64,000 bases of DNA from NCBI GenBank assembly GCA_050920955.1, contig JBPBQS010000159.1, positions 7,952-71,951 on the forward strand, given 5' to 3'. Position numbers and translations under genes: made by a program. The DNA is from CAXSEF01 sp050920955. Lineage in GTDB: Bacteria; Pseudomonadota; Alphaproteobacteria; Acetobacterales; Acetobacteraceae. Under the pieces are notes generated by a model. The model did no database searches, had not been told where the DNA came from, and saw only the letters and a program-made list of their open reading frames with translations. Within the stretch, counting starts at the first letter, position 1. The number at the start of each line of letters is the position of its first letter. Shown here in pieces: positions 17,459-27,131 of the stretch.

Positions 17459-17934
17459 CCCCTGCGAGCCCGTCCGTTCTCTGGGGCCTGGTGCTTGCCG
17501 TGCACCTCGTCTCGATGGCCGCCTGGGTGGGCGGGACGATCTACGCGCTGGTGGTGGTGCGCAAGGCGCTCGCCGTGCTCGACCCCGCGCCGCGCCTGCA
17601 GGTGCACCTGATCACGCTGCGCCGCTTCTTCCTGGTGCTGTGGCACGCGGTCGTGCTGTCGGTGCTGACGGGCTACGCGATGGTGCTGGGCGCGTACGGC
17701 GGGTTCGCGCACCTGCACTGGTCGATCAACGTGATGAACCTGCTGGGCCTGCTGATGACGGCGGTGTTCCTCTACCTGTTCTTCGGGCCGTACCGGAAGC
17801 TGCGCCGGGCGATCCGGCCGACGCCGGAGCTGCTGGGCCGGGTGCGGACGCTGTTCGCGGTCAACCTCGCGCTCGGGCTGGCGGTGGTCGTGGTCGCCTC
17901 GATCGGCGCGGGGCTGCCGGCGATCGGGCAGTAG
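17455..17934 (+). CDS. CopD-like integral membrane protein
   Basis: 159 residues with four hydrophobic helices. Conserved-looking His residues sit in LAVHLVSMAAWVGGTIY and LVLWHAVVLSVLTGY, a layout seen in CopD/DUF2269-type and HemJ-like membrane proteins that bind haem or copper. Between helices 3 and 4 is a basic loop (GPYRKLRRAIRP). Translationally coupled to the ParA-like gene. The family assignment is tentative. Confidence 0.6.
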   Translation: MTPASPSVLWGLVLAVHLVSMAAWVGGTIYALVVVRKALAVLDPAPRLQVHLITLRRFFLVLWHAVVLSVLTGYAMVLGAYGGFAHLHWSINVMNLLGLLMTAVFLYLFFGPYRKLRRAIRPTPELLGRVRTLFAVNLALGLAVVVVASIGAGLPAIGQ

Positions 17935-18018
17935 CCGCCGGACCGCCGCGCCTTAACCCGGCGGAAACCGCGGCGGCGCATGGTGGGGGCCCGTCGATGC
18001 CCAGGCGAGTTCCCGCTC

Positions 18019-19137
<1,119 letters not shown>

Positions 19138-19150
19138 GCACGGCGCCGCG

Positions 19151-20410
19151 TCACGCCGCGCAGAGCACCTCCCGCACCGCCGCGGTCAGCGCGTCGATCT
19201 CGCCGGCGTCCAGCGTGAAGGCCGGCGTGAGGTAGACGATGCGGCCGAACGGGCGCAGCCACACGCCCGCCGCGACGAAGCGCTGCCGCAGCGTGTCCAG
19301 GTCCGCGGTGCCGGCCTCGCCCGGCGCGTGCTCCAGCTCCACCACGCCGATCGCGCCCAGCACGCGCACGTCGCGCACGTTCCCGAGCGCCCGGCACGGC
19401 TCCAGCCCGCGCGACAGCGCCGCCGACAGCGACGCGACCTGCGCCAGCCGCGGCTCCTCGTCGAACAGCGCCAGGGAGGCGAGCGCCGCGGCGCACGCCA
19501 GCGGGTTCGCCATGTACGTCGGCCCGTGCATGAGCGCAGCACCCGCGTCGTCGGACCAGAACGCCGCGAACACCTCGGCCGAGGCCACCGTCGCGGCCAG
19601 CGGCAGCGTGCCCCCGGTTAGCGCCTTGGACAGCGTCACGATGTCAGGCGCCACCCCCGCCGCCTGGCAGGCGAACATCGCCCCGGTGCGGCCGAACCCC
19701 GTGAAGATCTCGTCGGCGATCAGCAGCACGCCGTGCCGGTCGGCGAGCCTGCGCACCCGTCGCAGCGTGTCGGCCGCGTGGAACACCATCCCGCCCGCGC
19801 CCTGCACCAGCGGCTCGACCAGGATCGCCGCGACCTCGTGCGCGTGGCGGCCGAGCAGCGCGTCGAGCGCCGCCTCCGACGCGTCGTCGCGCGGCAGCTC
19901 CGCCGTGATCTGCGCGGGCAGCACGCCGGCGAAGCGCGCGTGCATCCCCCCGTCCGGGTCGCAGACCGACATCGTGGCGAAGGTGTCGCCGTGGTAGCCG
20001 TCGCGGAACGACACGAACCGCGTGCGCCGCCGCCCCCGGTTCAGGCTCGCTTGCACCGCCATCTTCATCGCGACCTCGACGGCCACCGAGCCCGACTCGG
20101 TGAAGAACACGCGCTCCAGCCGCGGCGCGCCCTCCGACAGCATCCCGACCAGCCGCTCGGCGAGCGCCAGCGCCGGCTCGTGCACCAGGCCCGCGAACAT
20201 CACGTGCGGCATGCGGTCGAGCTGCCGGCGCACGGCGTCGGCGATGCGCGGGTGGTTGTAGCCGTGGCACGCGGTCCACCACGACGCGATGCCGTCGAGC
20301 AGCACGCGGCCGTCGGCCAGCTCGATCCGCGCGCCCTCTGTGCGGACGACGCGGAGCGGGGCGGGCGCGGTCTTCATCTGCGTGTAGGGGAGCCAGAGGC
20401 AACCGCTCAT
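19151..20410 (-). CDS. bioA: Adenosylmethionine-8-amino-7-oxononanoate aminotransferase
   Basis: Third-last step of biotin synthesis: transfers an amino group from SAM to 7-keto-8-aminopelargonate, giving DAPA. 419 residues of fold-type I PLP aminotransferase. Substrate region WTACHGYNHPRI, the VFFTESGSVAVEVAMKMAVQ helix, and PLP lysine in TLSKALTGGTLPLAAT near residue 260 are visible, with LIADEIFTGFGRTG upstream. Repeat locus 7 separates it from bioB upstream on the same strand. The ATG at 20410 is preferred over a TTG two codons earlier. Confidence 0.96.
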   Translation of the reverse strand: MSGCLWLPYTQMKTAPAPLRVVRTEGARIELADGRVLLDGIASWWTACHGYNHPRIADAVRRQLDRMPHVMFAGLVHEPALALAERLVGMLSEGAPRLERVFFTESGSVAVEVAMKMAVQASLNRGRRRTRFVSFRDGYHGDTFATMSVCDPDGGMHARFAGVLPAQITAELPRDDASEAALDALLGRHAHEVAAILVEPLVQGAGGMVFHAADTLRRVRRLADRHGVLLIADEIFTGFGRTGAMFACQAAGVAPDIVTLSKALTGGTLPLAATVASAEVFAAFWSDDAGAALMHGPTYMANPLACAAALASLALFDEEPRLAQVASLSAALSRGLEPCRALGNVRDVRVLGAIGVVELEHAPGEAGTADLDTLRQRFVAAGVWLRPFGRIVYLTPAFTLDAGEIDALTAAVREVLCAA

Positions 20411-20540
20411 CGGCAAGCAAGGTCGGGCTCTGCCCGAACCCGCAAAGGGTCCGAGGACCCTTTGATCCCATTACTTAAGTGAAGCCATCCAAGGGGCTTC
20501 CCTTGGCGGAGTTTGAGGCAGCGCCTCAACCTTGCTTCCT
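20411..20540. repeat. Modular intergenic repeat, locus 7 (full)
   Basis: GGCAAGCAAGG, CGGGC/GCCCG, AAAGGGTCC/GGACCCTTT, TTACTTAAG, CCAAGGGG/CCCTTGG, TTGAGGC/GCCTCAA, CCTTGCTTCCT. It fills the gap between bioB and bioA exactly: the bioB stop TGA directly precedes AGGAAGCAAGG on the minus strand. Confidence 0.92.
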
Positions 20541-21515
20541 TCACCCGGCCGTCGGCGTCATGCCCAGCCGCGCGAGGAGCGCCGCGTCGCGGTCCTCCCC
20601 CGGGTTCGGCGTGGTGAGCAGGCGGTTGCCGCCGAAGATCGACGCGGCGCCGGCGAGGAAGCACAGGGCCTGGGTCTCGTCGCTCATGCCCTCGCGGCCG
20701 GCGGCGAGGCGGATGGTGGAGTGCGGCATCAGGACGCGGGCGGCGGCGATGACGCGCACGAAGCGGATCGGGTCGGTGGCGGGCTGGTCGCCGAGGGGCG
20801 TGCCCTCGACGCGGACGAGCATGTTGATGGGCACGCTCTCGGGGTGGCGCGGCAGGGTGGCGAGGGCGTGGAGGAGGCCGGCCTGGTCGTCCTCGTCCTC
20901 GCCCATGCCGACGATGCCGCCGCAGCAGACGTGGACGCCGGCGTCGCGGACGTGGCCCAGCGTGTCGAGGCGGTCCTGGTAGGTGCGCGTGGTGATGATG
21001 GCGCCGTAGTGCTCGGGCGAGGTGTCGAGGTTGTGGTTGTAGTAGTCCAGGCCCGCGCCCGCGAGGCGCCGCGCCTGGGGGGCGCTGAGCATGCCCAGCG
21101 TGGCGCAGCTCTCCAGGCCGAGGGCGCGCACGCCCTCGACCATCTCGCAGACCTCGTCGAGCTCGTGGTCCTTGGGCGAGCGCCAGGCGGCGCCCATGCA
21201 GAAGCGCGTGGCGCCGGCGTCGCGGGCGGCGCGGGCGGCGCCGAGCACCTCGGCGACGCGCAGCAGGCGGCTGGCGGGGATGGTGTGCTCGTGGCGCGCG
21301 CTCTGCGGGCAGTAGGCGCAGTCCTCGGGGCAGCCGCCGGTCTTGATGGACAGCAGGGTCGCGACCTGCACGCGGGTCGGGTCGAAGCGGGCGCGGTGGA
21401 CGCTCTGCGCCTGGAACATCAGCTCGGGGAACGGCAGGGCGAGGAGTGCCTGGACCTCGGCGCGGGTCCAGTCGTGGCGGGGCGCCGGGGCATCGTGCAG
21501 GGTCGTCACGGACAT
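20541..21515 (-). CDS. bioB: Biotin synthase
   Basis: Radical SAM enzyme inserting sulfur into dethiobiotin. 324 residues with the 4Fe-4S motif CPEDCAYC near residue 62, YYNHNLDTSPE, and CCGGIVGMGE. The ATG at 21515 is favoured over an ATG at 21530 because GGAGG sits 8 bases upstream of it. First gene of bioB-bioA on the minus strand; the RTX-like gene lies upstream on the same strand. Confidence 0.97.
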   Translation of the reverse strand: MSVTTLHDAPAPRHDWTRAEVQALLALPFPELMFQAQSVHRARFDPTRVQVATLLSIKTGGCPEDCAYCPQSARHEHTIPASRLLRVAEVLGAARAARDAGATRFCMGAAWRSPKDHELDEVCEMVEGVRALGLESCATLGMLSAPQARRLAGAGLDYYNHNLDTSPEHYGAIITTRTYQDRLDTLGHVRDAGVHVCCGGIVGMGEDEDDQAGLLHALATLPRHPESVPINMLVRVEGTPLGDQPATDPIRFVRVIAAARVLMPHSTIRLAAGREGMSDETQALCFLAGAASIFGGNRLLTTPNPGEDRDAALLARLGMTPTAG

Positions 21516-21624
21516 GCGCGGGTCCTCCATCGGCGCCGGCGGCGCGTGGCGGCTGGTTTGGCCAGCCTGGAGGGCGCAGGCAAGGGGGCGCGTGCGGCGA
21601 CGCGCCCCCGGACCGGCGCGGCGG

Positions 21625-23841
21625 TCAGCCGACGGTGATCTGCGAAGCGGACACCTGGGCGCCGTACAGGGTGATCCTGGTGCCGTCGCCGAAGTTCAGG
21701 ATGGTGCCGAACGCGCCGGTGGCGGCGGTGGACAGGGCGGCGGCGGCCTGCGGCGGGGTGAAGCCGGACAGGGCGAGGGTGTCGCCGGCCTTGAAGCCGA
21801 CGATGCCGGCCTGGGCCCCGAGGCCCTGGGTCACGACGTACGTGTCGGCGCCGGCGCCCGCGAACATCGTGGCGGTGCCGGCGCCGAGGACGACGCGCGT
21901 GGGGCCGCCGCCTTCCACGATCAGGGCGTTGCCGCCGGTGGAGAAGGTGTCGCTGCTGGCGGGCCCGCCGAAGGCCACGCCGCCCTGGGTCATGGCGAAG
22001 CTGTTGGTGCCGGTGCCGCCGACCATGGTGTCGCCGCCGCCGGCGCTGCCGGCGAAGCTGGTGGCCGAGGGGCCGCCGAACATCACCGCGCCCGAGCCCG
22101 CGCCGCCCGACAGGGTGGTGTTGCCGCTGCCGGCGACGAGGATGCTGCCCGTGGCCCCGCCGCCGGTCAGGGTGCTGGCGCCGCTGCCGCCGTAGAGGGT
22201 GTCGCTGCCGGTGCCGCCGCCCGCGACGTAGGCGCCGGCGCCCGCGACGAACACCAGGCTGCCGGCGCCGCCGTTGACCGTGGCGGCGGGGCCGGACGCG
22301 TAGACGATGTCCGTGCCGCCGCCGGCGTAGATGGTGTCGGTGCCGCGGCTGTTGACCACGTCGTTGCCGGCGGCGCTGGCGGCCACGGTGCTGGCGCCGC
22401 CGGCGGGGGTGACGAAGGTGGTGCCGGACGCCCCGGCGGTGGTGGCGACGCCGGCGGCCGTGGTGGTGCCGGCGGCGCTGGCGCCCGTGTCGCCGGGCGG
22501 CGCGATGCCGCCCGCGCCGGTCCCGGCCGTGCCGGTGCCGGTCGTGCCGGTGCCGGTCGTGCTCGTGCCGGTGCCGTTGTTGCCGGGGGGAGCGGCGACC
22601 CCCGCGCCCGTGCCGCTGGCGGGGACGGCGACGCCCGCGTAGGTGCCGACCGTGCCGGACCCGGAGGCGGCGTCGTTGGACACGCGGATCACCAGCGGGC
22701 CGTCGGGCGAGTTGGCGATGTCCAGCTCGGACAGGTTGGAGAAGGTCGCGACCGCGGTCGTGCCCTGGGTCGGGTCGAACACCTGGACCAGGGACTGCGC
22801 AGTGCCGAAGCGGATCACCGACGGGCCGTGGCCGGACGTGCTCGGCGCCTCCTCGTCGCCCCAGAGCAGGACGTCGGCGCTGCCGCCGGGGCCCGCGAAC
22901 ACCACGACGTTCTCGTCGTACTGCACGCCCTGCTCGTAGGGCGCCACGTCGAGCGACAGCGTGCCGCCCGCGGAGGACCCGCCCGCGCCGGACGAGATCA
23001 GCGCGCCCAGGTTCACGAACGCGGCGCCGGCGGCGGTCAGCGTCCCGCCGGCGACCAGCGCGGCCGGCGAGGACGCGGCGCCGGTCGCGGCGGCGAGGAA
23101 GGTGGGCGGGAGCACGTTGGCGTAGGTCGTCACCGCGGCCGTGCCGGTGCCAGACGTGCTGGCGAGCGAGGAGAAGCCGAAGCGGAACTGCGCGTCGAGC
23201 AGGCCGTCGAGCAGCGTCGCGGGCGCGCTGCCGCCCAGGTTCGTCACGACGTACTGCGGATTGGCCGTCGTGGCGCCGATGGTGGCGGCGTCCTGCGCGG
23301 CGCCCAGGGCGTCGGCGGGCGAGGACAGCGCCACGTCGCCCGGGTTGATGTTGAGGAACGTCGGGCCGGCCTGCGCCGTGGCGGTGGCGGCCACCGAGGT
23401 CGCGTAGTTGATCGTGGCGACGGCGCCGAGGCCGCTGCTCCCGGCGACGGCCTTGACGAGGTCGGCACTCGCCTGGTCGCCGGCGGCGTCCCCGGACAGC
23501 GCGCCGTAGGTGTAGCCGGGGTTGGCGACCAGGTCCGGCCCCTCGAGGAAGGCCACGGCGCCGGCGTGCCCCGCGTCGATCTGGCGGGCGGCGGCGATCA
23601 GGGCGGCGACGCTCTGGCCGGGCGCGAGCACCAGGTCGATGCGCACGCCCGCGGCAGCGAGGCTGGACAGCGTGCCGATCTGGGCCGCCGTGGTCGCCGT
23701 GGCGCGCACGCTGTTCAGGCCGAGCGCGGACAGCTCAGCGCGCAGGGTGGCCACGGAGTCGTCGGCGGACACGTTCAGGCCGACCTGCGGGTCGAAGGCC
23801 GCGGTCGACTGGATGCCATAGCTCTGGAAGGTGTCGCTCAC
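21625..23841 (-). CDS. RTX-like repeat protein with N-terminal barrel-like region
   Basis: 738 residues, very rich in Gly, Ala, Ser and Thr, with no signal peptide, as expected for type I secretion. Residues about 25-180 have alternating segments (LRAELSALGLNSVRATA, GVRIDLVLAP, VAFLEGPDLVANPGYTYG) like the start of a TIM-barrel glycosidase. A middle beta-rich part (about 300-400) is followed by a Thr/Gly-rich linker with tandem repeats, and from about residue 490 by glycine-rich nonapeptide-like repeats (GNDVVNSRGTDTIYAGGG, GSDTLYGGSGAST) of calcium-binding RTX type. Many repeats lack the Asp of the GGxGxDxxx consensus. No ABC/MFP secretion genes are adjacent. It sits between the two arms of the biotin locus. 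Confidence 0.75.
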   Translation of the reverse strand: MSDTFQSYGIQSTAAFDPQVGLNVSADDSVATLRAELSALGLNSVRATATTAAQIGTLSSLAAAGVRIDLVLAPGQSVAALIAAARQIDAGHAGAVAFLEGPDLVANPGYTYGALSGDAAGDQASADLVKAVAGSSGLGAVATINYATSVAATATAQAGPTFLNINPGDVALSSPADALGAAQDAATIGATTANPQYVVTNLGGSAPATLLDGLLDAQFRFGFSSLASTSGTGTAAVTTYANVLPPTFLAAATGAASSPAALVAGGTLTAAGAAFVNLGALISSGAGGSSAGGTLSLDVAPYEQGVQYDENVVVFAGPGGSADVLLWGDEEAPSTSGHGPSVIRFGTAQSLVQVFDPTQGTTAVATFSNLSELDIANSPDGPLVIRVSNDAASGSGTVGTYAGVAVPASGTGAGVAAPPGNNGTGTSTTGTGTTGTGTAGTGAGGIAPPGDTGASAAGTTTAAGVATTAGASGTTFVTPAGGASTVAASAAGNDVVNSRGTDTIYAGGGTDIVYASGPAATVNGGAGSLVFVAGAGAYVAGGGTGSDTLYGGSGASTLTGGGATGSILVAGSGNTTLSGGAGSGAVMFGGPSATSFAGSAGGGDTMVGGTGTNSFAMTQGGVAFGGPASSDTFSTGGNALIVEGGGPTRVVLGAGTATMFAGAGADTYVVTQGLGAQAGIVGFKAGDTLALSGFTPPQAAAALSTAATGAFGTILNFGDGTRITLYGAQVSASQITVG
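22529..22577. repeat. 15-bp tandem repeat inside the RTX-like gene
   Basis: Two exact copies of a 15-bp GTGCCGGT-type unit and a degenerate third encode the Thr-Gly linker. Likely length-variable by slippage. Confidence 0.75.
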
Positions 23842-23911
23842 GGTGGCTCCGTCTCGGGTGTGTCGGCCGCGGGCACGTCCTGCGCCTCGAAGCCGTCTGT
23901 CGGGATTGTCT

Positions 23912-23963
23912 CAAAATTAATACATGCATCGGCCGCGCAGGGATACATCATTCGTTAATTTTG
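23912..23963. promoter_or_regulatory. AT-rich divergent regulatory island with 9-bp inverted repeat
   Basis: CAAAATTAA (23912-23920) and TTAATTTTG (23955-23963) form a perfect 9-bp inverted repeat with a 34-bp spacer. This is one of the few AT-rich spots in the window and lies between the divergent RTX-like gene and bioF. It could be an operator for a dimeric regulator or a pair of divergent promoters. Confidence 0.5.
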
Positions 23964-24092
23964 TTGCACCGCACCACTGCGGCGCGAACATGGCAGGCAG
24001 CCCCCGCAATGCAAGGTTGCGCCCCGCGCCGCGATGGGCGACTGCACGCCGGCCCCGGACTCCCTCGTCCGCCGGCCCGCACGGAGCTCGCG

Positions 24093-25256
24093 ATGCACTC
24101 GCTCGACGCCTTCGCCCTGGACAAGCTCGCGGGGCTGGAGCGCCGCCGGCTGCGCCGCATCCTGTCCGAGACCACGCGCGACGCCGCCGACCCGTCGGAG
24201 GCCGCGTGGGTCATGCGCGGCGGCCGGCGCCTGCTGTCGTTCTGCTGCAACGACTACCTCAACCTCGCGACCCACCCCGACGTGGTCGCCGCCGCCGTCG
24301 ACGCGACGCTGCGCCACGGCACCGGCGCCGGCGCCTCGCGCCTGGTCAGCGGCAACCACGCCCTGTTCGCCGGCCTGGAGTCCCGCCTCGCCCGCCTCAA
24401 GGGCACCGAGGCCGCCTGCGTGTTCGGCTCCGGCTACCTGGCCAACGCCGGGATCGTGCCCGCGCTCGTCGGGCCGCGCGACCTGGTGCTCGTCGACGCG
24501 CTCGCCCACGCCTGCCTGTGGGCCGGGGCCCAGCTCGCCGGCGCGCGCGTGGAGACCTTCCGCCACAACGACGTCGCCCACCTCGCCGCACTCCTCGCCT
24601 CGGAGCGCGCCGCCCACCCCCGCGCGATGATCCTGACCGACGGTGTCTTCTCCATGGACGGCGACCTCGCCCCCCTGCCCGCCCTGGCCGCGCTGGCGGA
24701 GTCGCACGACGCCTGGCTGATGGTGGACGACGCGCACGGCCTGGGCGTCCTCGGCGCCGGCCGCGGCTCGGCGCACGCCTTCGAGCCCCCCGTCGCCGTG
24801 GCGCTGCAGATGGGCACGCTGTCCAAGGCCGCCGGCGGCTACGGCGGCTACCTCTGCGCGTCGCAGGCCGTGGTCGACCTGATCCGCACCCGCGCCCGCC
24901 CGTTCATCTACTCGACCGGCCTGCCCCCCGGCGTGGTCGCCGCAGCCTCGGCGGCGCTGGACGTGATCGCCGCCGACCCCGCCTATGCCGCGCGCCCCCT
25001 CGCCCTCGCCCGCCGCTTCACCCGCGCCACCGGCCTGGCGGACGCGCAGAGCCCGATCGTGCCCCTCGTCCTGGGCACGGCCGAGGCGGCGCTCGCCGGG
25101 TCGCGCGCGCTGGAGGCGCAGGGGTTCCTCGTCTCCGCGATCCGCCCGCCCACGGTGCCCGACGGCACGGCGCGCCTGCGCTTCACCTTCATGGCGCGCC
25201 ACACCGAGGACGAGGTCGACCGGCTCGCGGAGGCGGTGCGGGGGCTGGCGGCATAG
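24093..25256 (+). CDS. bioF: 8-amino-7-oxononanoate synthase
   Basis: First committed step of biotin ring assembly: condenses pimeloyl thioester with L-alanine. 387 residues of alpha-oxoamine synthase. FCCNDYLNLATHP, GASRLVSGNHALF, VDDAHGLGVLG, and PLP lysine in MGTLSKAAGGYGGYLCAS near residue 244 are present. The start at 24093 has GGAG upstream; an ATG at 23961 would add 44 unrelated residues. A left half-repeat follows the stop. Confidence 0.96.
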   Translation: MHSLDAFALDKLAGLERRRLRRILSETTRDAADPSEAAWVMRGGRRLLSFCCNDYLNLATHPDVVAAAVDATLRHGTGAGASRLVSGNHALFAGLESRLARLKGTEAACVFGSGYLANAGIVPALVGPRDLVLVDALAHACLWAGAQLAGARVETFRHNDVAHLAALLASERAAHPRAMILTDGVFSMDGDLAPLPALAALAESHDAWLMVDDAHGLGVLGAGRGSAHAFEPPVAVALQMGTLSKAAGGYGGYLCASQAVVDLIRTRARPFIYSTGLPPGVVAAASAALDVIAADPAYAARPLALARRFTRATGLADAQSPIVPLVLGTAEAALAGSRALEAQGFLVSAIRPPTVPDGTARLRFTFMARHTEDEVDRLAEAVRGLAA

Positions 25257-25312
25257 GCAAGCAAGGTTGAGGCGCTGCCTCAAACTCCGCCAAAGGCTCG
25301 CCTTTGGAAACG
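25257..25312. repeat. Modular intergenic repeat, locus 8 (half element)
   Basis: GCAAGCAAGG directly after the bioF stop, then TTGAGGC/GCCTCAA, CTCCGCC, CCAAAGGC/GCCTTTGG and GGAAACG. It is the reverse complement of the half elements at loci 13 and 21. The next 220 bases up to the following start hold no gene or clear structure. Confidence 0.88.
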
Positions 25313-25533
25313 CCTGCTCGAGGCGCCTGGCAGGACCGGTCCGCGGGCCGGGAGACGGCACGCGACGTGGCGGAAGGCCCGGCACGGTCGAGGGTGGCCG
25401 CTCGCCCATGCGGCCGGTGTCCCGCGCCCCGGGTTCCGGGGACACCTGCTGGACTGGCCCGCGTCGCCGAACGTATGAGCGGCGACTTGATCCGCAAGGC
25501 TGGCTTCCGCTGCCTGAACGAAGAGGTGTCCGG

Positions 25534-26331
25534 ATGAGGGTCGTCAGACGGCTTCTGGCTGCGTCCGCCCTGCTGCTCGTCGCGGCGGCGCCCGCTCCGC
25601 CAGGCCTGGACGGCTGGTCGGGGACATGGACGCTCGACCGCTCCCGGAGCACGCTCGTCGGCACGTCCTTCCGGATCACGCGCGTTCCGGCCGGATACCA
25701 CTTCGACTTCGGCGCCACACGGTTCGACGTCGGCGACGACGGCGCGTTCTACCCGACCGTTCCCGGAAGGGCGACCAGCCTCCGGGCGATCAGCGACCAC
25801 GAGTGGGCGCGCGTCCACCGGGTGAACGGCACGGACGTCGACCGCAGCAGCCTCCGGATCACGCCGGACCACAAGGCGCTCGTCATCGACACCGACGCGG
25901 TGATGCCGGACGGCCAGGTTCGGCATTCGCACGAGGTGGACGAAAGGGTCGGGCCCGGGCAGGGCCTCGCCGGCACCTGGCGCAGCACGGAACAGGGCGT
26001 CAACGTCGCCGAGACCCTCTCCCTGCAGCGGCTGCCGGACGGCAGGTGGCAGTGGGGAGCGCCGGCGGAAGGGAACTACTACGTGGTCGCCCCGGACGGC
26101 CCGCCCGCGGTCAACCAGGGGCCCCGGGCGGTGGGCAACGTCACCATGTCGCTCCGCACGGCGTCGCCGGTCGAGATGCGCTGGACGGTCATGATCGCCG
26201 GCAGGCCGTTCATGGAGGGGGTGGATACGCTCGGGCCGGACGGCCGCCTGGTCGAGACGAGCTGGACGGACCAGTTCCCCGACGAGCGACAGCGGGCAGC
26301 CTACGCCAGGGTGCGGCCGCCTTCCCGGTAG
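25534..26331 (+). CDS. Secreted protein of unknown function inside the bio cluster
   Basis: 265 residues. The start MRVVRRLLAASALLLVAAAP is a signal peptide with likely cleavage after Ala-Pro-Ala. The mature part is beta-rich with repeated short motifs (GTWTLDRSRSTLVGTSFRI, GTWRSTEQGVNVAETLSLQR), suggesting a lipocalin-like or two-lobed beta barrel that binds a small ligand. I do not recognise a named family. It lies between bioF and bioD; its stop is 8 bases before the bioD start, so it may be co-transcribed with it. Codon choice looks less GC-extreme than in bioF and bioD, so it may be a later insertion. Confidence 0.75.
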   Translation: MRVVRRLLAASALLLVAAAPAPPGLDGWSGTWTLDRSRSTLVGTSFRITRVPAGYHFDFGATRFDVGDDGAFYPTVPGRATSLRAISDHEWARVHRVNGTDVDRSSLRITPDHKALVIDTDAVMPDGQVRHSHEVDERVGPGQGLAGTWRSTEQGVNVAETLSLQRLPDGRWQWGAPAEGNYYVVAPDGPPAVNQGPRAVGNVTMSLRTASPVEMRWTVMIAGRPFMEGVDTLGPDGRLVETSWTDQFPDERQRAAYARVRPPSR

Positions 26332-26339
26332 CCACGCCC

Positions 26340-27005
26340 ATGCCCACCCTGTTCGTGACCGCGACCGGCACCGACGTCGGCAAGTCCTACGTCTCCGCCG
26401 GCCTGCTCCGCGCCGCCCTGGCGCGCGGCGCCCCCGTGTCCGCGCTCAAGCCGGTCGCCAGCGGCCACGACCCCGCGCGCCTCGGCGACACCGACGCCGC
26501 CGTGCTGCTCCGCGCCCTCGGCCGCCCGGTGACGGCCGAGTCGGTCGCCGCGTGCTCGCCGTTCCGCTTCGCCGCCCCCCTGTCGCCCGACATGGCGGCG
26601 CGGCGCGAGGGCCGCTCGATCTCGCTGGAGGCCGTGCTGGGCGTGTGCCGGGCGGCCGAGGGGCCGGGGGCGCTGCTGGTCGAGGGCGTGGGCGGCGTGA
26701 TGGTGCCGCTGGACGGGCGGCGCGGCGTGCTGGACTGGGTGGCGGGGCTCGGCTGCCCGGCGGTAGTGGTGGCGGGGAGCTACCTCGGCACGATCAGCCA
26801 CAGCCTGACCGCCCTGGCGGTGCTGCGCGCGCGCGGCGTGCCGGTCCTGGCGCTGCTCGTCAGCGAGACCGAGGACAGCAGCGTGGGCCTCGGCGAGACG
26901 GTCGCGGCGCTGGCGGAGCAGGCGGCGCCGTGCCCCGTCCTGGCGGTGCCGCGCGGCGGCGGCGAGGCGGCGTTCGCGCAGGTCGCGGGGGCATGGCTCG
27001 GGTAG
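26340..27005 (+). CDS. bioD: ATP-dependent dethiobiotin synthetase
   Basis: Closes the ureido ring of dethiobiotin from DAPA, CO2 and ATP. 221 residues with P-loop TATGTDVGKSYVSAGLL at the N terminus, KPVASGHDP, and LLVEGVGGVMVPL. Ends with TAG followed at once by repeat locus 9 (CAAGCATGGGC). With bioA, bioB and bioF it makes the ring-assembly set complete; no bioC/bioH is seen. Confidence 0.95.
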   Translation: MPTLFVTATGTDVGKSYVSAGLLRAALARGAPVSALKPVASGHDPARLGDTDAAVLLRALGRPVTAESVAACSPFRFAAPLSPDMAARREGRSISLEAVLGVCRAAEGPGALLVEGVGGVMVPLDGRRGVLDWVAGLGCPAVVVAGSYLGTISHSLTALAVLRARGVPVLALLVSETEDSSVGLGETVAALAEQAAPCPVLAVPRGGGEAAFAQVAGAWLG

Positions 27006-27131
27006 CAAGCATGGGCTCTGCCCAAACCCGCCAGGGGCGAGCCGCCCCTGGACCGGCCTCCTTAAGTGAAGCCAGTCCAGGGCGGCTCGCCCTGGCGGAG
27101 TTTGAGGCAGAGCCTCAACCTTGCTTGCTTG
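27003..27131. repeat. Modular intergenic repeat, locus 9 (full)
   Basis: TAGCAAGCATGGGC, GGGC/GCCC, CCAGGGGCG-AGC-CGCCCCTGG, CCTTAAG, CCAGGGCGG-CTCG-CCCTGG, TTGAGGC/GCCTCAA, CCTTGCTTGCTTG. It spans the gap between convergent bioD and the Pat-like gene; both stop codons touch it. Confidence 0.92.

Noticed and set aside
20541..24093. Riboswitch upstream of bioB or bioF
   Set aside because: I see no conserved riboswitch core; only the short inverted repeat noted in the findings.
25304..25537. 77-residue plus-strand frame between bioF and the secreted protein gene
   Set aside because: No motif, no ribosome site, and it begins in the repeat edge.
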